DNA of 64,000 nucleotides from Pelagibacterales bacterium SAG-MED49. Its GTDB lineage: Bacteria > Pseudomonadota > Alphaproteobacteria > Pelagibacterales > Pelagibacteraceae. A model generated the notes under the pieces. It was not told the DNA's origin, searched no databases, and saw only the letters and a list, made by a program, of their open reading frames with translations. Shown here piece by piece: positions 33,638 to 44,272 of this stretch. The DNA lies in the NCBI GenBank assembly GCA_014653365.1, contig JACWEQ010000003.1:1-64000 (forward strand), in the 5' to 3' direction. The position numbers were made by a program, and so were the translations under genes. Position 1 is the first letter of the stretch. Each line of letters opens with the position of its first letter.

Positions 33638-36600
33638 TGACAAATTATAAAAAAAACCTAGATCTACTTGAAAAAAACCATGTTTATTCAACAGAAATGG
33701 AACATGATGCATGTGGTGTTGGTGTAATAGCATCAACTGAAGGAAGAAAGTCTAGGGAGATAGTTGAATATGGTATTGAAGCCTTGAAAGCTGTTTGGCA
33801 TAGAGGAGCAGTAGATGCAGATGGAAAAACAGGAGATGGAGCTGGAATTCATTTGGAAATCCCAAAAGATTTTTTTATAGAAAAAATTGAAGTGACTGGA
33901 CATGATTATGATGATGCAGAAATTTGTGTTGGTATGATATTTCTACCAAAAAATGATTATGCTGCTCAAGAAAGTTGTAAAACAATTGTTGAAAGTGAAC
34001 TTACTAAGAATAATTTTAGTATTTATGGTTGGAGACAAGTACCAGTTAATTCAAAAGTTTTAGGTGATAAGGCTCTACAAACTATGCCAGAAATTATTCA
34101 GGTTTTGTTTAAATCAAATGATACTAATTTACTTGATAAAAAATTAGAGAGAAAAATTTACGAAACTAGAAAAAGAATTGAAAATAAAGCTTTTGAATTA
34201 TCTTTAAATAATTTTTATGTTTGCTCTATAAGTTCTAAGTCTATAATTTATAAAGGATTGTATTTAGCAGAAGCTATTTCAGATTTTTACTTAGATTTAA
34301 GAGATAAAAGATTTGTTTCAAGGTATGCAATTTTTCATCAAAGATTTTCAACCAATACTGCACCAAGTTGGAGTTTAGCACAACCATTTAGAGCTATAGC
34401 ACATAATGGTGAAATAAATACTTATAAGGGTAATAAAAATTGGATGAAAGTTCATGAACAAGAAATGAGCAGCCCACTTTTTGATAATGTAGAGAATTTA
34501 AAACCTGTTATACCAAAAGGTGTTTCTGACTCTGCAGCGCTTGATAATGTATTTGAATTATTAAATAAATCTGGACAACCAGCACCTTTGGCTAAGTTAA
34601 TGTTGGTGCCTGATGCTTGGTCTAAAAAAAACAAAACAATACCCAAAAATCATCAACAATTATTTAATTTTTTAAATAGTACAATGGAACCATGGGATGG
34701 GCCAGCGGCCATAGCGGCAACAGACAATGAATGGATTATTGCAGCAAATGATAGAAATGGATTAAGACCACTTAGGTATGCAATAACAAAAGATAAATTA
34801 CTTTTTGCTGGATCTGAAACTGGAATGATTGAATTAAATGAAAAAAAAATTTTATCAAAAGGAAGATTAGGTCCTGGAGAGATTATAGGTGTTAGGATTG
34901 AAAAAGGAAAAGTTTTTTTTAATGCCGATATTAAAGATTACTTAGCTAAAGAGTTTAAACATTTTAATTCTCAAATTGTAGACCTAGACGAAAAACTATT
35001 AATTTCTAATGAGAAACATAATTTTGAAGGCGAAGACTTACGGAGGAGGCAATATTCTTTTGGAATAAGTTTAGAGGACTTGGAATTGATATTACATCCA
35101 ATGGCAGAAGATGCCAAAGAGGCAATAGGATCAATGGGTGATGATACACCATTAGCAGTATTATCCGATAAATATAGGCCCTTGTATCATTTTTTTAGAC
35201 AGAATTTTAGTCAAGTAACTAATCCGCCAATTGACTCATTGAGAGAAAACAAAGTGATGAGTTTAAAAACAAGATTTGGTAATCTAGGAAATATACTTGA
35301 TTTTGATACCTTAACAAAGGAGGACATTTATGTTTTAAATAGTCCAATCTTATCTAATTCACAATTCAATAAATTTATTAATTTTTTTGGAACAAATTCT
35401 TCGACTATAGACTGTGCTTTTTCCAAAGAAGAAAATTTGTCAGTCGCTATAGATAGAATTCAGAAACAGTCTGAGATAGCTGTTAGACAGGGAGTAACAC
35501 AGTTAATATTAAGTGATAAAAGCTTGTCAAAAGAACAATTGCCAATACCAATGCTTTTATGTGTTGGAGCAATTAATACTTTTTTAATAACTAAAAAACT
35601 TAGAGGTTATGTTTCAATAAACGTACAATCCGGAGAGGCAATGGATACACATTCATTTGCAACGTTGATAGGAGTTGGAGCAACAACCGTAAACCCATAT
35701 TTAGCCTTTGATAGTTTGTATCAAAGACACGAAAAGAAACTATTTGGTCAATATAGTTTTGATGATTGTGTTGAAAGATATATTAATTCAGTGAATTCAG
35801 GACTCTTAAAAATAATGTCAAAAATGGGTATATCAGTTTTAAGCTCATATAGAGGTGGATGTAACTTTGAAACAGTAGGGTTAAGCAGAACTATCGTAAA
35901 TGATTATTTTCCAGGCATTACTTCAAAAATTTCTGGAATTGGACTAATTGGAATTGAAAAGAAAATTCGAGAAATTCACAAAGAAGCATTTGAAAGTACA
36001 GATACCGTCTTACCAATAGGAGGAATTTACAGATATAGAAAAAATGGAGAAACACACCAATATCAAGGAAAACTAATTCATTTATTACAAAGTGCTGTAG
36101 GATCAAATTCCTATGAAGCTTATAAAAGATATGCCGAAGGTATTTATAATTTACCACCAATAAATTTAAGAGATTTAATTGATTTTAGAAAAAAGAAATT
36201 AGGTCCTTCGATTAACCTTTCTGAGGTTGAATCAGTAGAAAAAATATTAAAAAGATTTGGAAGTGGAAGTATGTCTCATGGAGCATTATCAAAAGAAGCG
36301 CATGAAACGTTAGCTATTGGAATGAATAGAATTAAAGGAGCTTCTTGCAGTGGTGAAGGTGGAGAAGATGAAAAAAGATTTAAAGTTATGGACAGTGGAG
36401 ATAGTGCAAATTCAAGGGTAAAACAGATTGCATCTGCGAGATTTGGGGTAACGATAAATTATCTAAATAATTGTAATGAAATTGAGATCAAGATTGCTCA
36501 GGGTGCTAAACCAGGAGAAGGCGGTCAATTACCAGGATTTAAAGTTACAGAGGAAATTGCAAAATTAAGGCATTCAACTCCAGGGGTTACTCTTATTTCC

Positions 36601-38142
36601 CCGCCACCTCACCATGATATTTATTCAATAGAAGACTTGGCTCAACTAATTTATGACTTAAAACAAATTAATCCAAAAGCTAGAGTTGGTGTTAAGCTAG
36701 TTGCTTCTTCTGGTGTTGGAACAATTGCAGCTGGCGTAGCTAAAGCTGAAGCAGATATAATATTAATTTCAGGCCATAACGGTGGTACCGGAGCAACACC
36801 ACAAACAAGTGTAAAATATGTTGGAATACCTTGGGAAATGGGTCTTACCGAAGCTAATCAAGTGCTTACATTAAATAATCTAAGACACAAAGTTACATTG
36901 AGAACAGACGGTGGTATTAAAACAGGTAGAGATGTTGTCATTGCAGCCATGATGGGAGCAGAAGAATATGGGGTTGCCACAACTGCTTTAGTTGCTATGG
37001 GATGTATAATGGTAAGACAATGCCATTCAAATACTTGTCCAGTGGGTGTTTGTACACAGGATGAAAAGTTAAGAGAAAAGTTTACAGGTACACCCGACAA
37101 AATTGTAAATTTGTTTACCTTTATTGCGTCAGAAGTAAGAGAAATTCTAGCTGGGCTTGGTTATAAATCTTTAAATGACATTATTGGTAGAACTGATTTA
37201 TTGATGCAAGTTAACAAAGCGTCTCCAAATTTAGATGATTTAGATTTAAATCCTCTTTTTGTTCAAGCTGACTCAGGTAACAATAAAAGGTATTGCGAAA
37301 ATCCATCAATCAATAGAGTGCCAGACACATTGGATCAAGAAATTTGGCCAGAGATAGAAAAAGCATTAGATAATTCAGAAACAATTAAAAAAGAATATAT
37401 AATTAAAAATACAAATAGAGCAGTTGGAACAAGAATTTCTCATCATCTTTATAAAAAATATGGATATGAAAAACTTGATGAAAATTTTCTAGAGTTAAAT
37501 TTTAAAGGTTCTGCAGGTCAATCGTTTGGTGCTTTTTCTACAAAAGGCTTAAAACTTATACTAAAAGGTGATGCGAATGATTATGTGGGTAAAGGTTTGT
37601 CTGGGGCAACAATTTCAATAAAACTCTCTGATGAAAGTAATTTAGTTACAAATGAAAATACAATAATAGGAAATACGGTTCTATACGGCGCAACTGCAGG
37701 TAAACTTTTTGCTGCAGGACAAGCGGGAGATAGATTTGCAGTTAGAAATTCTGGTGCAACAGCTGTAATTGAAGGATGTGATTCAAATGGCTGTGAATAT
37801 ATGACTGGTGGAACAGTTATTATCCTGGGGGATGTAGGAGATAATTTTGCAGCTGGAATGACTGGTGGAATGGTATTTATTTATGACAAAGATAAAGAAT
37901 TTGAAAAAAAGGTAAATCCAGAGTCTGTTGTTTGGCAAAATGTTGAAACTGACTATTGGAAAAAATTTCTAAAATATCTAATTCAAGAACATTTCAATGA
38001 AACGGGCTCTGATTTATCTAAAAGAATAATTAAAAATTTTGATGAAGAGATAAGTAACTTTGTTCAAGTTTGTCCTAAAGAAATGTTAGATAAACTGAAA
38101 AACCCAATCAGCTTAAATTCAAATATCAAAGAAGTTAGTTAA
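33637..38142 (+). CDS. gltB: glutamate synthase [NADPH] large chain
   Basis: Large GOGAT subunit converting glutamine plus 2-oxoglutarate to two glutamates. The 1501 residues include the N-terminal amidotransferase domain whose catalytic Cys follows a short propeptide (EHDACGVGV, about residue 27). Then come a central domain, the FMN-binding synthase domain (GSMSHGALSKEAHETLAIG), the 3Fe-4S cysteines (CIMVRQCHSNTCPVGVC) and the C-terminal beta-helix GXGXG domain (GGTVIILGDVGDNFAAGM). Start coupling with gltD ensures equal synthesis. It is the main nitrogen-assimilation gene here. Confidence 0.98.
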   Translation: MTNYKKNLDLLEKNHVYSTEMEHDACGVGVIASTEGRKSREIVEYGIEALKAVWHRGAVDADGKTGDGAGIHLEIPKDFFIEKIEVTGHDYDDAEICVGMIFLPKNDYAAQESCKTIVESELTKNNFSIYGWRQVPVNSKVLGDKALQTMPEIIQVLFKSNDTNLLDKKLERKIYETRKRIENKAFELSLNNFYVCSISSKSIIYKGLYLAEAISDFYLDLRDKRFVSRYAIFHQRFSTNTAPSWSLAQPFRAIAHNGEINTYKGNKNWMKVHEQEMSSPLFDNVENLKPVIPKGVSDSAALDNVFELLNKSGQPAPLAKLMLVPDAWSKKNKTIPKNHQQLFNFLNSTMEPWDGPAAIAATDNEWIIAANDRNGLRPLRYAITKDKLLFAGSETGMIELNEKKILSKGRLGPGEIIGVRIEKGKVFFNADIKDYLAKEFKHFNSQIVDLDEKLLISNEKHNFEGEDLRRRQYSFGISLEDLELILHPMAEDAKEAIGSMGDDTPLAVLSDKYRPLYHFFRQNFSQVTNPPIDSLRENKVMSLKTRFGNLGNILDFDTLTKEDIYVLNSPILSNSQFNKFINFFGTNSSTIDCAFSKEENLSVAIDRIQKQSEIAVRQGVTQLILSDKSLSKEQLPIPMLLCVGAINTFLITKKLRGYVSINVQSGEAMDTHSFATLIGVGATTVNPYLAFDSLYQRHEKKLFGQYSFDDCVERYINSVNSGLLKIMSKMGISVLSSYRGGCNFETVGLSRTIVNDYFPGITSKISGIGLIGIEKKIREIHKEAFESTDTVLPIGGIYRYRKNGETHQYQGKLIHLLQSAVGSNSYEAYKRYAEGIYNLPPINLRDLIDFRKKKLGPSINLSEVESVEKILKRFGSGSMSHGALSKEAHETLAIGMNRIKGASCSGEGGEDEKRFKVMDSGDSANSRVKQIASARFGVTINYLNNCNEIEIKIAQGAKPGEGGQLPGFKVTEEIAKLRHSTPGVTLISPPPHHDIYSIEDLAQLIYDLKQINPKARVGVKLVASSGVGTIAAGVAKAEADIILISGHNGGTGATPQTSVKYVGIPWEMGLTEANQVLTLNNLRHKVTLRTDGGIKTGRDVVIAAMMGAEEYGVATTALVAMGCIMVRQCHSNTCPVGVCTQDEKLREKFTGTPDKIVNLFTFIASEVREILAGLGYKSLNDIIGRTDLLMQVNKASPNLDDLDLNPLFVQADSGNNKRYCENPSINRVPDTLDQEIWPEIEKALDNSETIKKEYIIKNTNRAVGTRISHHLYKKYGYEKLDENFLELNFKGSAGQSFGAFSTKGLKLILKGDANDYVGKGLSGATISIKLSDESNLVTNENTIIGNTVLYGATAGKLFAAGQAGDRFAVRNSGATAVIEGCDSNGCEYMTGGTVIILGDVGDNFAAGMTGGMVFIYDKDKEFEKKVNPESVVWQNVETDYWKKFLKYLIQEHFNETGSDLSKRIIKNFDEEISNFVQVCPKEMLDKLKNPISLNSNIKEVS

Positions 38143-38882
38143 AAAATTAAATCAAGCTCTCTTATGATTTTCTTTTGAAGTTTTTTATTAAATAAGCTGT
38201 GGTCACCATTTTTAATAGTCACTAATTTTTTTTTTGCATTAATAAATAATTTGAGAACTTTCCTTGAAAATGAAACGGGTACTGTAGTATCTTTGCTGCC
38301 ATGTATCATGGTAACTGGAATTTGGAGATCAATTTTTTTGTGGAGGATTTTATTTTTTTTACCATCTTTTATTAGTTGATAAGTAATCGGGTATTCATAT
38401 CCACCATGTTTTAAATTATAAACTCCTTTTTTCTTTGTTTCAGCTTTCATTTTTTTTGTAAATTTTTTCCACATGATTTTTTCTAAAAATTCAGGTGCTG
38501 AACCAATGCCTAAAAATCCTTTAATTTGTTTCTTAAAATATTTAAATTGATTAAGTGAAATCCATGACCCCATACTTGATCCAATTAAGACAAAGTTATT
38601 TTTTTTAATAATATTTTTTATTACTACTTTTGTATCAGAAGTCCATTTACTAATATTTCCTTTTGTAAATTCTCCTGAAGATTTTCCATGCCCTGAATAT
38701 TCAATAGCTAGAAAACCAAGCTTATTTTTTTTTGCATATTTAAGAAATGCTTTTGGTTTTTCTCCCTCAAGATCAGACATAAAGCCATGAAGAAAAACTA
38801 TATAAAGATTTTTCTTATAATAGTTACATAAATATCTAATTTTTTTTGTTTTTGAGATTTTATAATATTTAAAATTAGTCAT
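38139..38882 (-). CDS. alpha/beta hydrolase, serine esterase-like
   Basis: A 247-residue alpha/beta-hydrolase-fold protein with no signal peptide. The oxyanion region is VFLHGFMSDLEGEKP, the nucleophile elbow is GSSMGSW, the acid loop HGSKDTTVP and the catalytic His GDHSL. Similar proteins in alphaproteobacteria are annotated as generic alpha/beta hydrolases (YcfP/palmitoyl-thioesterase-like). The substrate is unknown. Its last four bases overlap the gltB stop codon region. Confidence 0.82.
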   Translation of the reverse strand: MTNFKYYKISKTKKIRYLCNYYKKNLYIVFLHGFMSDLEGEKPKAFLKYAKKNKLGFLAIEYSGHGKSSGEFTKGNISKWTSDTKVVIKNIIKKNNFVLIGSSMGSWISLNQFKYFKKQIKGFLGIGSAPEFLEKIMWKKFTKKMKAETKKKGVYNLKHGGYEYPITYQLIKDGKKNKILHKKIDLQIPVTMIHGSKDTTVPVSFSRKVLKLFINAKKKLVTIKNGDHSLFNKKLQKKIIRELDLIF

Positions 38883-38924
38883 TATTATTTATATGTATTA
38901 CGTATTAATATATAATAATATCAA

Positions 38925-40079
38925 ATGTCATCTACATTAAAAGTTTTACAAGTAATCCCTAAATTAGGTTACGGTGGAGCTGAAACTGGATGTTATGATA
39001 TTGCTCATTATTTACCTGAAAACAACTGTGAGTCTTTTATTGTAACAAGTGGTGGGGAATTATTAAAATTCATTGATAAAAAAAAAGTTAAAGTTATTAG
39101 GCTTCCAGTTCATAGTAAAAATCCACTATTAATACTTTTTAATTCTATAGCATTAATTGGAATTATTTTATTTAATAATATTTCAATTGTACATGCCAGA
39201 AGTAGAGCTCCTGCTTGGTCTTGTTTTTTGGCAACAAAGATTACAGGGCGAAAATTTGTTACAACTTTTCATGGAACTTATAATTTTAGTGGTAAAATCA
39301 AAAAATTTTATAATTCTATTATGGTAAGATCTAACTTGATAATAGCTGGATCTAATTTTATTTTTTCTCATATAAAAGAAAATTATTCTAAATATCTTGA
39401 TGAAAAGAAAAAACTTTTAGTTATTTTTAGAGGTATCAATGTTGACTATTTTGACTCAACAACAAAATTAGAAAGTGATGAAAAAAAGTTATTAAAAAAA
39501 TGGGAAATAGAAAAAGATAAAAAAATAATTCTTTTACCTGGAAGATTAACTGCATGGAAAGGACAAGAAGTATTCATTGAAGCTATTAATTTAGTAAATA
39601 TTGAACTTGGATATGAGGCCTTCAATGGAGTTATTCTTGGAAGTGATCAGGGTAGAGATTTATATAAAAAAAAACTTATTAGACTTACCGAACAATATAG
39701 AATGACAAAACAAGTTAAATTTATTGATCACTGTAAAGATATGGCTTTAGCTTATAAAATTTCCGATATTGTAGTATCAGCTTCAATTGAGCCTGAAGCA
39801 TTTGGAAGAGTTGCTGTAGAGGCCCAATCAATGGAAAAGCCAATAATTGCAAGCAATATTGGTGGTTCAAATGAAACTATAGTTGATGAAAAAACTGGTT
39901 TTTTATTTGATTCTAATAACGCAAAATCGCTAAGTGAAAAAATTATAAAAATACTTTCTATGGATAAAACATCTCTAAAATCAATCGGAATAGAATCAAG
40001 AAAAAATATAATTCAAAAATTTAATGTTGAAAAAATGTGCTTTTCTACTTATTCAGAGTATAAAAGAATTATAAATTAA
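38925..40079 (+). CDS. GT4-family glycosyltransferase
   Basis: GT-B glycosyltransferase of 384 residues. The N-terminal domain opens LQVIPKLGYGGAETGCYD. The nucleotide-sugar-binding domain has LLPGRLTAWKGQEVF and the E-x7-E-type EPEAFGRVAVEAQSMEKPIIAS. It probably builds LPS core or another envelope glycan. It ends directly at the thrS start codon (TAA then ATG), an arrangement that would couple it to translation genes. The acceptor and sugar are unknown. Confidence 0.88.
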   Translation: MSSTLKVLQVIPKLGYGGAETGCYDIAHYLPENNCESFIVTSGGELLKFIDKKKVKVIRLPVHSKNPLLILFNSIALIGIILFNNISIVHARSRAPAWSCFLATKITGRKFVTTFHGTYNFSGKIKKFYNSIMVRSNLIIAGSNFIFSHIKENYSKYLDEKKKLLVIFRGINVDYFDSTTKLESDEKKLLKKWEIEKDKKIILLPGRLTAWKGQEVFIEAINLVNIELGYEAFNGVILGSDQGRDLYKKKLIRLTEQYRMTKQVKFIDHCKDMALAYKISDIVVSASIEPEAFGRVAVEAQSMEKPIIASNIGGSNETIVDEKTGFLFDSNNAKSLSEKIIKILSMDKTSLKSIGIESRKNIIQKFNVEKMCFSTYSEYKRIIN

Positions 40080-41996
40080 ATGCCCATAATAACATTACCA
40101 GATGGAAATAACTTAAGTTTTTCTAATGATGTCACAGGCCTTGGTGTGGCAGAAAAAATTAGTAAATCTCTTGCCAAACAAGCAATGGTTATAAGTGTTA
40201 ATGGTGAGTTAAAAGATTTAGACTATTTAATTAAAAAAGACTGTAGTGTTAAAATATTTACTTCTAAAAACCCTGAGGGTCTTGAAACTATAAGGCATGA
40301 TACAGCTCATATTTTAGCAATGGCTGTTCAAGAATTATTTCCAGGCACACAAGTAACTATTGGTCCTGTTATCGAAAATGGTTTTTATTATGATTTTGCT
40401 AGAAAGGAACCTTTTACAGAAGATGATTTATTAAAAATCGAAAATAAAATGAAAGAAATTGTTGATAGAGATGAAATCACAAAAAGAGAGGTTTGGGAAA
40501 GAAACAAGGCAATTTCTCATTTTAAAGAAAAAGGAGAAGTTTATAAAGCTGAGTTAATTGAAACAATTCCAGAAAGTGAAGATGTGTCAATTTACTTTCA
40601 TGGAGATTGGCACGATCTTTGCAGGGGACCACATCTTTCCTCTACTGGTAAAATTGGAAAATATTTTAAACTTACTAAAGTTTCAGGCGCTTATTGGAGA
40701 GGTGACTCTAATAATGAAATGTTACAAAGAATTTATGGAACTAGTTGGGCAAGTCAAAAAGATTTAGATGAATATTTAAAAAGAATTGAAGAGGCTGAAA
40801 AAAGAGATCATAGAAAATTAGGAAAAGAAATGGATTTATTTCATTTTAGAGAAGAAAGCCCAGGATCCGTATTTTGGCATGAAAAAGGTTGGGCTCTTTT
40901 TCAAAAATTAATTAACTACATGAGAAGTAGGCAGGACGATGCAGGGTATAAAGAAGTAAATACCCCAGAGGTTCTAGACAGGCTATTATGGGAAAAATCA
41001 GGACATTGGGAAAAATATGGAGAAAATATGTATACATCTGAAACACCAGATGAAAAAGTTTTTGCAATAAAACCTATGAATTGTCCAGGCCACATTCAGG
41101 TTTTTAATCAAGGTTTGAAAAGTTATCGAGATCTACCTTTAAGAATAACAGAGTTTGGAAAAGTTCATCGTTACGAACCATCAGGAGCTTTACATGGATT
41201 ATTAAGAGTGAGAGCTTTTACACAGGATGATGCACATATATTTTGTTCAGAAGATCAAATTACAAGCGAGTGTCTGAATGTAACAAATTTGATTTTAGAC
41301 ATTTATAAAGATTTAGGTTTTGAAAATGTTATTTTAAAATACGCAGATAGGCCTGAGGTCAGAGTTGGAGAAGATGATGTTTGGGATAAAGCAGAGGCAT
41401 CATTGCTTGAGGCAGTTAAAGCTTCAAAACTTGAATATAGTATTAATAAAGGTGAAGGTGCTTTTTATGGTCCTAAAATTGAATTTGTTTTAAGAGATGC
41501 AATTGGTAGAGATTGGCAATGTGGAACTTTACAAGTTGATTTAAACTTGCCTGGGAGATTAGATGCTTCCTATGTTGACAAAGATGGCACAAAAAAAGTT
41601 CCCGTAATGCTTCATAGAGCACTATTTGGTTCTTTAGAAAGATTCATTGGAATATTGATTGAGCATTATGCAGGTAAATTTCCTTTTTGGATATCACCTT
41701 TACAAACTGCTGTAATACCTATTTCTGAAGAGTTTGATGATTATGCAATTAAGGTTTCAAAAAAAATTAAAGAAGCAGGCATGAGTTCATCTGTTGATCT
41801 TAAAAAACATAATTTGAATTATAAAATAAGAGATAATTCATTAGCAAAAATACCTCTTTTATTAATTTGTGGTAAAAAAGAAGTTGACTCCAATTCAGTA
41901 ACGATTAGAAGATTAGACTCTAATAAACAAGAAAATATGGATCTAAATTTATTCTTAAAAACTTTCTCTGCTTTAAATAAAGCATCATCAAACTAA
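40080..41996 (+). CDS. thrS: threonyl-tRNA synthetase
   Basis: Class II synthetase charging tRNA-Thr. The 638 residues show the TGS domain (1-60), the HxxxH editing domain (RHDTAHILAMAVQ), a catalytic core with the zinc Cys in MNCPGHIQVF, and motif 2/3 segments (FGKVHRYEPSGAL and HRALFGSLERF). The anticodon-binding domain is C-terminal. The ATG follows the GT4 stop directly. It begins the translation cluster thrS-infC-rpmI-rplT-pheS-pheT found in many bacteria. Confidence 0.98.
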   Translation: MPIITLPDGNNLSFSNDVTGLGVAEKISKSLAKQAMVISVNGELKDLDYLIKKDCSVKIFTSKNPEGLETIRHDTAHILAMAVQELFPGTQVTIGPVIENGFYYDFARKEPFTEDDLLKIENKMKEIVDRDEITKREVWERNKAISHFKEKGEVYKAELIETIPESEDVSIYFHGDWHDLCRGPHLSSTGKIGKYFKLTKVSGAYWRGDSNNEMLQRIYGTSWASQKDLDEYLKRIEEAEKRDHRKLGKEMDLFHFREESPGSVFWHEKGWALFQKLINYMRSRQDDAGYKEVNTPEVLDRLLWEKSGHWEKYGENMYTSETPDEKVFAIKPMNCPGHIQVFNQGLKSYRDLPLRITEFGKVHRYEPSGALHGLLRVRAFTQDDAHIFCSEDQITSECLNVTNLILDIYKDLGFENVILKYADRPEVRVGEDDVWDKAEASLLEAVKASKLEYSINKGEGAFYGPKIEFVLRDAIGRDWQCGTLQVDLNLPGRLDASYVDKDGTKKVPVMLHRALFGSLERFIGILIEHYAGKFPFWISPLQTAVIPISEEFDDYAIKVSKKIKEAGMSSSVDLKKHNLNYKIRDNSLAKIPLLLICGKKEVDSNSVTIRRLDSNKQENMDLNLFLKTFSALNKASSN

Positions 41997-42542
41997 GTGG
42001 CAGATTTTAAACAAAACTACTTTCAAAGAAGAACTAAAGATCGTGGTCCTAGATCTAATAATAGGATATCATCTCCAGATGTTCAGGTAATAGGAAGTGA
42101 TGGTGAAAACCTTGGAGTTATAAATACCAATGAAGCTATCTCAATGGCAAAGAACCAAGGATTAGATTTAATCGAAATAGCTGCCAATGCAAATCCTCCT
42201 GTTTGTAAAATAATGGATATGGGTAAATTTAAATATGATGCTCAAAAAAAAGCTAATATCGCAAAGAAAAAACAAAAAATTGTTCTTTTAAAAGAAATTA
42301 AAATGAGACCAGTTACAGAAACTCATGATTATGATTTTAAAGTAAAAAATGCAAAAAAATTTATAGCCAAAGGTGATAAAGTGAAATTTACCGTTAGATT
42401 TAAAGGTCGTGAACTTCAACATTCTCATTTAGGAAAAGAGCTAATGGACAAGATTAAAGAGGATATGAAGGAGATTGGCAAGGTAGAACTTCATCCTAAG
42501 TTTGATGGTAAGCAAATGATCATGGTAATTCAGCCTTTATAG
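41997..42542 (+). CDS. infC: translation initiation factor IF-3
   Basis: Binds the 30S subunit and checks the start codon. The 181 residues contain the IF3 N-terminal domain (VQVIGSDGENLGVINTNEAI) and the C-terminal domain with KEIKMRPVTETHDYDFKVKN. A GTG at 41997, directly after the thrS stop, is the best start; IF-3 genes often use unusual starts for autoregulation (AUU in E. coli), and here no ATG precedes the conserved domain. No separate promoter is visible. Confidence 0.95.
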   Translation: MADFKQNYFQRRTKDRGPRSNNRISSPDVQVIGSDGENLGVINTNEAISMAKNQGLDLIEIAANANPPVCKIMDMGKFKYDAQKKANIAKKKQKIVLLKEIKMRPVTETHDYDFKVKNAKKFIAKGDKVKFTVRFKGRELQHSHLGKELMDKIKEDMKEIGKVELHPKFDGKQMIMVIQPL

Positions 42543-42595
42543 GCTTTAATAGAGGTTGTAAATTTATAGCAATCTTTGTATAACTCCGCAGAATT

Positions 42596-42802
42596 ATGCC
42601 AAAATTGAAAACAAAAAGCTCAGCAAAAAAAAGATTTAAAATATCTGCAACAGGAAAAGTCTTAACTGCCCAGGCAGGGAAAAGACATGGCATGATCAAA
42701 AGAACAAATTCTCAAATAAGAAAATTAAGAGGCACAACAACGATGTCAAAACAAGATTCTAAAATTGTTAAATCGTACATGCCCTACAGTTTAAGAGGTT
42801 AA
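42596..42802 (+). CDS. rpmI: 50S ribosomal protein L35
   Basis: A 68-residue basic protein with the L35 pattern [21 protein letters not shown] and KRHGMIKR. It lies 53 bases after infC and two bases before rplT. The 53-base leader (42543-42595) is the usual place for the L20/L35 autoregulatory structure, but I do not see a clear conserved hairpin in it. Confidence 0.97.
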   Translation: MPKLKTKSSAKKRFKISATGKVLTAQAGKRHGMIKRTNSQIRKLRGTTTMSKQDSKIVKSYMPYSLRG

Positions 42803-42804
42803 TA

Positions 42805-43161
42805 ATGGCTAGAGTTAAAAGAGGTGTAACCAGCAAAGCTAAACATAAAAAAGTTTTAAAAGCTGTCAAAGGTCAATGGGGCAGAAGAAAAAATACTATA
42901 AGAGTTGCAAAACAAGCAATGGAAAAAGCTATGCAGTACGCTTATAGAGACAGACGAAATAAAAAAAGAGAATTTAAATCATTGTGGATACAAAGAATCA
43001 ATGCTGGAGTAAGAGCTGAAGGATTAACATATTCAAAATTTATTAATGGACTTAGTAAATGTGGAGTAACTATCGATAGAAAAATATTAGCAGAAATAGC
43101 CTACGATAGCCCAGAAGCCTTTAAAACTATTGTTCAAAAAGCACAATCTGCTTTAAATTAA
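42805..43161 (+). CDS. rplT: 50S ribosomal protein L20
   Basis: Essential assembly protein of the large subunit that also represses its own operon in many bacteria. The 118 residues have the long basic N-terminal helix ([17 protein letters not shown]) and the globular C-terminal domain with [20 protein letters not shown]. Starts two bases after rpmI. Confidence 0.98.
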   Translation: MARVKRGVTSKAKHKKVLKAVKGQWGRRKNTIRVAKQAMEKAMQYAYRDRRNKKREFKSLWIQRINAGVRAEGLTYSKFINGLSKCGVTIDRKILAEIAYDSPEAFKTIVQKAQSALN

Positions 43162-43190
43162 TCTTCACTATTGTTTTTCGTTGGTGAAGA
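43162..43190 (+). promoter_or_regulatory. hairpin between rplT and pheS
   Basis: TCTTCACTA (43162-43170) pairs with TTGGTGAAGA across an 11-base loop (one G-T wobble), just ahead of pheS. No T run follows, so it is not a strong terminator. It may modulate pheST expression or processing. Confidence 0.4.
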
Positions 43191-43204
43191 AATAATCTCA
43201 TAAA

Positions 43205-44272
43205 ATGTCAGATATTAAAAAAATTAAAGATGAATATCTCTTAAAACTAAATAAAAATTTAGATTTACGTCAAATTAACCAAATCAAAACAGATCTATTT
43301 GGTAAAAATGGATTAGTTAGTTCTCAATTCAAACAACTTGGAAAAATAGCAGAAGATGAAAGAAAAAAATTTGCTTCTGATTTAAATACGACAAAAGATG
43401 AGTTGCAAGATCTCATTTCTTCAAAAATTGATGAAATTGAAAATAAAGAAATTAATCAAAAATTAGAAAAAGAAAAAGTAGATATAACATTACCTGAGAG
43501 ACCATTTGTACAAGGCAAGATACATCCTGTTTCACAAGTTATTGATGAAATTTCATCTATCTTTTCTGAAATTGGCTTTAGTGTTGAGGAGGGTCCTGAT
43601 ATTGAAAATGAATACAATAATTTTACTGCTTTAAATACTCCTGACAATCATCCAGCAAGAGATATGCATGATACTTTTTATTTGGATGAAAAAAAAGAAC
43701 TGTTATTGAGAACTCATACTTCACCGGTTCAAATCAGAACTATGTTGAGTGACAAGCCACCTTTTAAGATAATTGCACCAGGTAGAACATATAGATCTGA
43801 TAGTGATCAAACACATGCACCTATGTTTCATCAAGTGGAAGGCTTACATATTGATAAGAATATCAATATGGGTCACCTAAAAGGATGTTTGAATTATTTT
43901 ATTAAAGAATTTTTTGAAGTTGATAAAATAAAGATGAGATTTAGACCAAGTCATTTTCCGTTCACAGAACCTTCTGCTGAAGTTGATATAGGTTATGAAA
44001 TTAAAGATGGAAAAATTATAATTGGTGAGGGAGACAAATGGCTTGAAATTTTAGGCTGTGGAATGGTTCACCCTAATGTATTAAAAAATGTTAAAGTAAA
44101 CCCTAATGAATTCCAAGGATATGCTTTTGGAATTGGAATAGATAGATTAGCAATGCTTAAGTATGGGATTAATGACTTAAGAGCATTCTTTGATTGTGAT
44201 TATAGATGGTTAAATCAATTTGGATTTGATCCAATTGATGTTCCTTCAAGTTATAGAGGTTTAAGTAGATGA
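43205..44272 (+). CDS. pheS: phenylalanyl-tRNA synthetase alpha subunit
   Basis: Catalytic subunit of the class II phenylalanyl-tRNA synthetase. The 355-residue product has the N-terminal coiled-coil (about 1-90), then [17 protein letters not shown], motif 2 ([22 protein letters not shown], shown only in part as [16 protein letters not shown]) and motif 3 ([14 protein letters not shown] [15 protein letters not shown]). Its ATGA stop/start overlap with pheT gives balanced alpha2/beta2 synthesis. Confidence 0.98.
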   Translation: MSDIKKIKDEYLLKLNKNLDLRQINQIKTDLFGKNGLVSSQFKQLGKIAEDERKKFASDLNTTKDELQDLISSKIDEIENKEINQKLEKEKVDITLPERPFVQGKIHPVSQVIDEISSIFSEIGFSVEEGPDIENEYNNFTALNTPDNHPARDMHDTFYLDEKKELLLRTHTSPVQIRTMLSDKPPFKIIAPGRTYRSDSDQTHAPMFHQVEGLHIDKNINMGHLKGCLNYFIKEFFEVDKIKMRFRPSHFPFTEPSAEVDIGYEIKDGKIIIGEGDKWLEILGCGMVHPNVLKNVKVNPNEFQGYAFGIGIDRLAMLKYGINDLRAFFDCDYRWLNQFGFDPIDVPSSYRGLSR